From Candidatus Nitrosopumilus sp. (GTDB lineage Archaea > Thermoproteota > Nitrososphaeria > Nitrososphaerales > Nitrosopumilaceae), in the NCBI GenBank assembly GCA_021268355.1, contig JAJETY010000013.1, positions 1 to 38,058 of the forward strand: a DNA stretch of 38,058 bases, in the 5' to 3' direction. Below the pieces are notes generated by a model. The model did no database searches. It had not been told where the DNA came from and saw only the letters and a program-made list of their open reading frames with translations. Position 1 is the first letter of the stretch. Every line of letters starts with the position of its first letter. Positions 32,977 to 38,058 of this stretch are shown here, in pieces. The translations under genes and the position numbers were made by a program.

Positions 32977-33198
32977 ATGGTATTACCTATTGTCGTATTA
33001 GTTGCAATTCCCATATTTCTTGGAATTTCTTATGTGATGCCATTTGATCAACCGGAAGTTGTTGAAGAACCTGCAATCCCAGAATATTCTGGAGCAACTT
33101 TTCTTTATGTATTATTGATGGGCATATGGGTTCTTTTTTTGTTAAGAATTATTATCTTGATGAAGAAGGGATCTTACAAGATAACTCAGAGGTATTGA
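32977..33198 (+). CDS. Small two-helix membrane protein (73 aa)
   Basis: Helix 1 is LPIVVLVAIPIFLGISYVM and helix 2 is FLYVLLMGIWVLFLLRIIIL, joined by an acidic loop with several Pro (PEVVEEPAIPEYSG), and ending in a basic tail. Unknown family. It starts 5 nt after the CBS gene, and 1 nt separates it from the next small gene. Confidence 0.7.
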   Translation: MVLPIVVLVAIPIFLGISYVMPFDQPEVVEEPAIPEYSGATFLYVLLMGIWVLFLLRIIILMKKGSYKITQRY

Positions 33199-33199
33199 A

Positions 33200-33310
33200 A
33201 TGAATACAGCACCCTATTGGAACAAAAAAGTTTGTTCTGATTGCAAACGAATGAAATGTCAAAAAGGATGTAATTGTGATTGCCATCAATTAAGAGACAG
33301 AATAGATTGA
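33200..33310 (+). CDS. Small Cys-rich protein (36 aa)
   Basis: ATG-started frame MNTAPYWNKKVCSDCKRMKC, then QKGCNCDCHQLRDRID. Six Cys and one His in 18 residues (C-x2-C-x4-C-x3-C-x-C-x-CH) make it a probable zinc- or metal-binding peptide. It lies 1 nt after the preceding stop and so probably belongs to the CBS-membrane-protein transcript. Its short length explains why it would be omitted from most annotations. Confidence 0.6.
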   Translation: MNTAPYWNKKVCSDCKRMKCQKGCNCDCHQLRDRID

Positions 33311-33342
33311 GATTCTTATAGATGGTTCAACCTTGTTGAATC

Positions 33343-33726
33343 ATGAAACACATAGTCAATGTTCATTTTGCTTCAACAAAAATTATTTTAGAATTAGATA
33401 ATTCACATGCTCCAAAAACTGTAAATGAGTTTGTAGAAAAATTACCATTCACAGTACAACTTAATGTATGGGGTGAGGAGATCTATTCTGAAGAATCACC
33501 AATTGACCAACCCGAAGAAAATGCAAAATCACCTGTACAACTAAATGACGTAGCTTACTGGCCTACAGGAAAAGCGATTTGTCTTTTTTATGGACCGACT
33601 CCTATCGGAAAACCAGGAGAAATCACCCCAGCATCCCCAGTGAATATTTTAGGCAAAATTATAACCCCAGACAAATCTGTTCTTGTTAAAGCTGATGGAG
33701 TAAAGGCCACATTCAGTAGAGATTGA
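33343..33726 (+). CDS. Cyclophilin-like fold protein (archaeal type)
   Basis: The motifs NEFVEKLPFTVQLNVWGEEIY, DVAYWPTGKAICLFYGPTP and ASPVNILGKI match the cyclophilin-like family (TM1367/DUF369 type). Despite the fold, prolyl isomerase activity is not established for the group. The length of 127 aa is typical. Its stop directly abuts the convergent JAMM gene. Confidence 0.78.
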   Translation: MKHIVNVHFASTKIILELDNSHAPKTVNEFVEKLPFTVQLNVWGEEIYSEESPIDQPEENAKSPVQLNDVAYWPTGKAICLFYGPTPIGKPGEITPASPVNILGKIITPDKSVLVKADGVKATFSRD

Positions 33727-34119
33727 TTATTTTTCTTCAATTTGAATTTCTTTAATCTCAGATTCCAAAACATATGCTTTCAAATCCTTGTTTACACCCG
33801 AGTAAATTATCCACACATAGGGATTATTTTCCATGAATTTTCTATCAGTAGATGAGGGTACTGCTTGGGAATTTGGATGAGAATGAAAAATTCCAATCAC
33901 ATCAATGCCCAATTCTTTTTGTTTTTCATGCATTTCCAAGGTTTGTTCTGGTGAGAGGGTAAATTCAATTGGAGAATTTTCAATATTTTCTGTTATCCAA
34001 ATCTCTTTTACGGTATTACCATCACCATACAAAATTGCGCATGATTCATTTGGTTTTTCGTTTTCAGCGAGTTCTGTTAGAATTTTTTTATGTGAATTTG
34101 ATAAGATGATTTTCTGCAA
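33727..34119 (-). CDS. JAMM/MPN-family metallopeptidase (M67)
   Basis: The zinc-protease motif is complete: Glu25 (NESCAIL), then His79-Ser-His81 and Asp92 in HSHPNSQAVPSSTD, i.e. H-x-H-x10-D, numbered from a TTG at 34119. This TTG (MQKIILSNSHKK) lies 2 nt after the cupredoxin stop; the ATG at 34152 would overlap that gene by 31 nt and add a Cys-rich CCCRI stretch. Archaeal JAMM enzymes remove ubiquitin-like SAMP modifiers or process related small proteins; no Ubl gene is in the window. 130 aa, compact type. Confidence 0.85.
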   Translation of the reverse strand: MQKIILSNSHKKILTELAENEKPNESCAILYGDGNTVKEIWITENIENSPIEFTLSPEQTLEMHEKQKELGIDVIGIFHSHPNSQAVPSSTDRKFMENNPYVWIIYSGVNKDLKAYVLESEIKEIQIEEK

Positions 34120-34121
34120 AT

Positions 34122-35216
34122 CTATTCTACAACAACAGTGCCAACCATCCATGGATGGAATGTACAGTAATAATCATAACTTCCAGTTTCTGTAAATGTA
34201 AATTCAAAACTATCTCCTGCCATCATCATTTCAGAATCAAATAATCCTGTTGCATCTGCAGGTGGCATACCAGAAGTAACTGTATGTACTGTGGTATCTG
34301 CATTATCCCATAGAATAGTATCTCCAACAGATATTGTAACTACCTCCGGATCATAATAGATTTGACCATCTTCTGGAATTGCTGCGCCTTCAGGCATTAC
34401 AACTTTGATTGGTTCCTTTGCACCTTCAACAGTTAATGTTGCGACCATCCATGGGTGTACAATACAAAAGTATTCGTATTCTCCAATTTCTAAATTAGTT
34501 GTATCAAATCTAAATGATTCACCAGATGCTAACAATCCAGTATCAAAGGTTTCTCCAAAGTCTGCAGAACTAGTTGCAGTGTGAGCTACTACATCAACAT
34601 TAACCCATTCAACAACTGTTCCTTGTTGAACAACTGCTGCATCTGGTGCATAATCTGGATTTCCTTCTTGTGCAGAACCTTCAAGAATTTCAATTGTAAA
34701 TACTGGACCTGTTGGTGCAACTTCACCATCTTCAGGTTCTTCAACTGCAACTTCTTGTGGAATCATGTATGTGTCTGGTCCTACCAATCCAAATGCAATC
34801 CATGCAATGATTCCTGTAGCTGATGCTAGTGCAACAATCGAACCAACCGGTTTCAATATCTTTGGATGTTTCATAGCAAGATATGCTATAATGATTGAAG
34901 GAAATGCAATACCCATCAAAATTCCTGCCATTGTAACTGTGTATGCCGAAGTATTCATCGTAAATGCAAACGCTCCAAATGCAAGTGAAATTGAAGCTAT
35001 AACTAAAACAGTAGCCTTTGCTCTGTTACTGGTGGAAACCCCTCCATCTAAGATGCCTGCTGCTAAGAAAATCAGTCCTACAAACATAGTAAGTCCAGTT
35101 AATGCATGCATTCCATCAATGAATGTGTGCGCAATCTCAGCATAAGATATTACGACTCCTGCCAAACCTATGGCTGTAAGTCCCATTCCTGGCATCATGA
35201 GGTCCCAATTACTCAT
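34122..35216 (-). CDS. Membrane-anchored double cupredoxin (blue copper) protein
   Basis: Five predicted membrane helices (residues ~7-28, 37-57, 67-88, 91-115 and 121-145) precede two plastocyanin-like domains. Domain 1 ligands are His212, Cys251, His254 and Met257 (YFCIVHPWM); domain 2 ligands are His311, Cys351, His354 and Met357 (YYCTFHPWM). Each is a complete type-1 site. The topology places two copper sites outside the membrane, suited to electron transfer near a quinol-oxidising or terminal-oxidase complex of ammonia oxidisers; the partner is not shown. A GATACTTATTCC box lies ~29 nt upstream. Confidence 0.9.
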   Translation of the reverse strand: MSNWDLMMPGMGLTAIGLAGVVISYAEIAHTFIDGMHALTGLTMFVGLIFLAAGILDGGVSTSNRAKATVLVIASISLAFGAFAFTMNTSAYTVTMAGILMGIAFPSIIIAYLAMKHPKILKPVGSIVALASATGIIAWIAFGLVGPDTYMIPQEVAVEEPEDGEVAPTGPVFTIEILEGSAQEGNPDYAPDAAVVQQGTVVEWVNVDVVAHTATSSADFGETFDTGLLASGESFRFDTTNLEIGEYEYFCIVHPWMVATLTVEGAKEPIKVVMPEGAAIPEDGQIYYDPEVVTISVGDTILWDNADTTVHTVTSGMPPADATGLFDSEMMMAGDSFEFTFTETGSYDYYCTFHPWMVGTVVVE

Positions 35217-35308
35217 TTAAAGTAGCTGGTAGGACTGAGATACTTATTCCTTTTGAAATGGCATGGATCAATAGACGAAGAAATTAAATGGCTTTGGGCT
35301 AGGATAGA

Positions 35309-36202
35309 GTGAGATTGGGATTTAATGAAATAATGGAGATATCCAAACCAAGGATAGTAGTTCTTCTAGTAATTACCGCAGTTACTTCCATGTATGCTGC
35401 AAGCAAATTGGTTCCAGGTGCTCCCGAACTTGATTATTTATCATATTTACACATCATCATAGCTGGTGCACTGGCGTCAGCAGGATCTAGTGCACTTAAC
35501 CACTATTACGACAAAGATATTGATCCAAAAATGGAGAGAACAAGTAAAAGACCCATTCCATCAGGGAGAATGGCTGCATCCCATGTTTTGATTTATGGTT
35601 TAGCTGTTAGTTGTATTTCGGTAATCTATGGATTTTTTGCTCTAAATCCAGTTTCAGCATTCTTTATCGCAGTTGGCATTTTCTCTTACGTCATAATCTA
35701 CACTGTTTGGTTGAAACGTCTAAACACTTCAAACATTGTGATTGGTGGTATTGCTGGTAGTGCAGCTGCTTGGGCTGGTTGGGCGGCAGCTACTGGAAGT
35801 ATGGATTTGTTAGGATTCTTAGTTGGATTTCTCGTATTTGTTTGGACACCATCACACTTTTGGTGTCTTGCAATGAAAATAAAAGACGAATATGCACAAG
35901 CAGAAGTTCCAATGTTGCCTGTTGTAATTGGAATGCAAAAAACTTCAAAGTACATTTTAGGAAACACGATAATTCTGCTCCCTTATTCTTTGATTCTTTC
36001 TTTCATTCCAGACGGAATGGGTGTAGTATATACAATAATTGCAGCTGTGTCTGGTGGATTGATGTTAGCATATCACTACAAGCTTACAAAGACTCCTACA
36101 TCCGAATTTGCTTGGAAAGCATACAAAGTAACAGCTCCTTATCTAACAATAATTTTTGTTGCAGTTGCATTAGATGCTGCTTTCCATATTCCTTTATTCT
36201 AG
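35309..36202 (+). CDS. ctaB: Protohaem IX farnesyltransferase (haem O synthase)
   Basis: Polytopic UbiA-type prenyltransferase making haem O for haem-copper oxidases. SALNHYYDKDIDPKMERTSK holds the Asp-rich substrate motif, KRPIPSGRM the haem O synthase signature, and KIKDEYAQAEVPMLPVVIG the second Asp loop. At 297 aa with ~8 hydrophobic helices it is full-length. The start is GTG at 35309, with AATTAAAT ~24 nt upstream. It neighbours the divergent membrane cupredoxin, in keeping with a shared role in the respiratory chain. Confidence 0.94.
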   Translation: MRLGFNEIMEISKPRIVVLLVITAVTSMYAASKLVPGAPELDYLSYLHIIIAGALASAGSSALNHYYDKDIDPKMERTSKRPIPSGRMAASHVLIYGLAVSCISVIYGFFALNPVSAFFIAVGIFSYVIIYTVWLKRLNTSNIVIGGIAGSAAAWAGWAAATGSMDLLGFLVGFLVFVWTPSHFWCLAMKIKDEYAQAEVPMLPVVIGMQKTSKYILGNTIILLPYSLILSFIPDGMGVVYTIIAAVSGGLMLAYHYKLTKTPTSEFAWKAYKVTAPYLTIIFVAVALDAAFHIPLF

Positions 36203-36205
36203 GAA

Positions 36206-36502
36206 TTATTTTTCAAAACCAGGAAAACTTGCTTCATAATCTTTTTCCATCATTTCCTTGTTTTGTTCTTCGACTTCGTCAACCTCAATTTTTTCTACAA
36301 AAACCTCGATTCTACGCTCGTCTTTTGTAATCCAAGAAACTTTGATGAGTCCTAATATCTCCAAATCCAAAAGAATTTTGTTGAATTTAGCATCAGGCAG
36401 ATTAAATCCATCTTTTGTTAGACTTTTGTAAAGCTCAACATCAGTTAGGGAGCCTGCATCTTTGATTTTGTCAAATACTGTGTTTCTGATTGGAATGGTC
36501 AT
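36206..36502 (-). CDS. Small winged-helix protein (98 aa)
   Basis: MTIPIRNTVFDKIKDAGSLT, then helices with the wing ILGLIKVSWITKDERRIEVF, form a winged-helix-like fold, followed by a strongly acidic tail (EKIEVDEVEEQNKEMM). It begins 2 nt after the Cdc48 stop, so it is very likely co-transcribed with it. Possibly a Cdc48 adaptor or a transcription protein; the sequence does not decide. No Cys or membrane segment. Confidence 0.65.
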   Translation of the reverse strand: MTIPIRNTVFDKIKDAGSLTDVELYKSLTKDGFNLPDAKFNKILLDLEILGLIKVSWITKDERRIEVFVEKIEVDEVEEQNKEMMEKDYEASFPGFEK

Positions 36503-36504
36503 TT

Positions 36505-38058
36505 TTATCCGTAGAATGTTTTATCTCCTGTCTTTGGCACCACGTTAGATATACTTTCCTTAACTGATTTGTACCACTGATCAACTTCTTTAGTAATTGA
36601 AGGTCTAACTTGTTTCAAACTATTTGCAAAGTCCTGACTGGAAATTTTTGTAGCATTGTTTTGCATTGCTTGGACTGCAGCTTCTCTACATAATGCAGCT
36701 AAATCAGCACCAGTATAGTTTTGAGTTGCGACTGCAATTTCTTGTAATTTGACATCACTTGTAAGTGGCATCTTCTTTGTTAGAATTTTGATAATTTCCA
36801 ATCTTCCTTTCTCATCAGGTGGTGCCACATATAGTACTAGGTCAAGTCTTCCAGTTCTCAACAATGAATTATCAATCACATCAGGTCTGTTTGTAATTCC
36901 AATGACAACTACACGTGAAGAAATTCCTTCTTCAATTTCGGTTAGTAATTGACTAAGAATATTTTCTCCAACTCCTCCTTCACCAGATTTATTTCTGGCA
37001 AGTGAATCCAACTCATCCAAAATAACTACACATGGAGATGATGCTTTTGCTTTTCTGAAAATCTCCCTAACAGCTTTCTCAGATTCTCCAACCCATTTTG
37101 AAAGAATTTCTGGACCCCTTACAAGAATCATGTTTGCTCCTGTCTCAGTTGCAAGAGCGCGTCCAAGCAGAGTCTTTCCACATCCAGGTGGACCATAAAT
37201 TAATGCACCTTTTGGTGGTTTTATTCCCATTTTTGTAAATTTAGTAGGCTCATTCATTGCTAAAATCAAATTATCAGTAAGTGATTTTTTGATATCATCC
37301 AATCCACCTACATCTTTCCACCAAACTTTTGGTCGCTCTACATAGAATTCCCTCATTGCAGTGGGGACAACCTCATGCATTGCATCGTAAAAATCAATTA
37401 GTTTGATCTTCATTGATTGCAGGACTTCAGATGGAATCTTTTCGGTTTCAAGATCTATTTCTGGCAAATATCTTCTAATTGATTTCATTGCAGACTCTCT
37501 GCAAAGTGATTTGATATCTGCACCAGTATATCCGTGCAACTCTGATGCCAAGTCTTTTAGATTGATATCCTCATCAATTGGCATACCTCTCGTGTGAATT
37601 TGTAAAATCTCAATTCGTCCATCTTCATTTGGTACTGAAATCTCAAACTCTCTGTCAAATCTTCCAGGTCTTCTAAGTGCCGGATCAACACTATCAGGTC
37701 TGTTTGTTGCACCAAGGACTATCACATTACCTCTATCATTTAGACCGTCCATCAATGCCAAAAGTTGAGCTACAACTCTCTTTTCAACATCACCATACGC
37801 CTCTTCTCTTTTTGGTGCAATTGCATCAATTTCATCAATGAAAATTATGCTTGGAGAATTATCTTTTGCTTCTTTGAAGATATCTCTTAGCTTTGCTTCT
37901 GTTTCTCCATAGTATTTGTTCATAATTTCCGGACCATTAATTGGAAACATGTTAGCTTCTGATTCACTTGCCATAACTTTAGCAAGTAATGTCTTACCAC
38001 ATCCGGGTGGACCATAAAGCAAAATTCCACTATGTGGTTCTATTCCCAATCTAGCAAA
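36505..38058 (-). CDS. Cdc48/VCP-type double AAA+ ATPase, C-terminal 517 residues
   Basis: Unfoldase partner of the proteasome. The window end cuts the gene before its N domain. D1 shows Walker [16 protein letters not shown] and Walker [16 protein letters not shown]2 shows [17 protein letters not shown] and [13 protein letters not shown], with the Arg-finger regions GRFDREFE and GRLDLVLY. The last residues are GDKTFYG: Phe-Tyr-Gly fits the HbYX docking motif that archaeal Cdc48 uses on the 20S core. It is transcribed with the 36206 gene after it. Confidence 0.95.
   Translation of the reverse strand, partial: FARLGIEPHSGILLYGPPGCGKTLLAKVMASESEANMFPINGPEIMNKYYGETEAKLRDIFKEAKDNSPSIIFIDEIDAIAPKREEAYGDVEKRVVAQLLALMDGLNDRGNVIVLGATNRPDSVDPALRRPGRFDREFEISVPNEDGRIEILQIHTRGMPIDEDINLKDLASELHGYTGADIKSLCRESAMKSIRRYLPEIDLETEKIPSEVLQSMKIKLIDFYDAMHEVVPTAMREFYVERPKVWWKDVGGLDDIKKSLTDNLILAMNEPTKFTKMGIKPPKGALIYGPPGCGKTLLGRALATETGANMILVRGPEILSKWVGESEKAVREIFRKAKASSPCVVILDELDSLARNKSGEGGVGENILSQLLTEIEEGISSRVVVIGITNRPDVIDNSLLRTGRLDLVLYVAPPDEKGRLEIIKILTKKMPLTSDVKLQEIAVATQNYTGADLAALCREAAVQAMQNNATKISSQDFANSLKQVRPSITKEVDQWYKSVKESISNVVPKTGDKTFYG

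Noticed and set aside
35770-36330. 186-aa plus-strand ORF overlapping ctaB
   Set aside because: Out-of-frame shadow of ctaB, Cys/Ser/Asn-rich, and it runs on into the convergent neighbour.
1-38058. CRISPR array, insertion sequence, integrase or defence island
   Set aside because: No regularly spaced repeats, transposase, integrase, restriction or toxin-like genes were seen; gene order and composition look like ordinary core chromosome.

Overview
The window looks like a chromosomal segment of an ammonia-oxidising archaeon of the Nitrososphaerota (Thaumarchaeota), most like Nitrosopumilus. The signs are: AT-rich DNA; dense short transcription units with TATA-like boxes 25-31 nt before start codons (leaderless mRNAs, several TTG/GTG starts); an archaeal Cdc48 and a proteasome-assembly PAC2 protein; ribosomal protein eL40; abundant plastocyanin-type copper proteins; and a set of small proteins without recognised families. 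This identification is inferred from gene content; no search was run. I see no CRISPR array, insertion sequence, prophage or rRNA.

Layout. 1-4.7 kb: tail of a RidA-family gene, a DHH phosphoesterase with a Lys-rich tail, citrate synthase, small unknown genes, a possible broken gene and a secreted cupredoxin. 4.7-11.1 kb: a bacterial-type uvrB-uvrA-uvrC operon on the minus strand, with a UvrC that lacks its C-terminal HhH domain. 11.2-13.0 kb: an FMN split-barrel protein and several small genes. 13.0-17.8 kb: an LLM-family oxidoreductase, a short iron-type alcohol dehydrogenase, glycerate 2-kinase and a metallo-beta-lactamase-fold nuclease. 17.9-25.1 kb: purine and tetrahydrofolate one-carbon genes (purN, folD, 5-formyl-THF cyclo-ligase, purD) and ileS. 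25.1-28.6 kb: a candidate structured RNA, a Dps-like ferritin, and sucC-sucD-rpl40e. 28.9 kb: a tRNA-Val(CAC) interrupted by a 20-nt intron in the variable loop. 29-33.3 kb: a secreted protein, pyrophosphatase, Hsp20, PAC2, UspA and CBS proteins and small Cys-rich proteins. 33.3-36.2 kb: a cyclophilin-like protein, a JAMM peptidase, a membrane double cupredoxin and haem O synthase. 36.2-38.06 kb: a winged-helix protein and the C-terminal 517 residues of Cdc48, cut by the window end.

How the genes fit together. Citrate synthase and succinyl-CoA synthetase serve the TCA reactions; the alcohol dehydrogenase could serve the 3-hydroxypropionate/4-hydroxybutyrate cycle. The cupredoxins and CtaB fit a copper-based respiratory chain ending in a haem-copper oxidase. 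Cdc48 and the PAC2 protein both end in a hydrophobic-Tyr-X tripeptide able to dock on the 20S proteasome, and the JAMM peptidase could belong to the same protein-turnover network. Several divergent gene pairs appear to share a single AT box. The strongest observations are the tRNA-Val intron, the paired HbYX termini, the hairpin RNA after ileS and the His-to-Gln change in the alcohol dehydrogenase.
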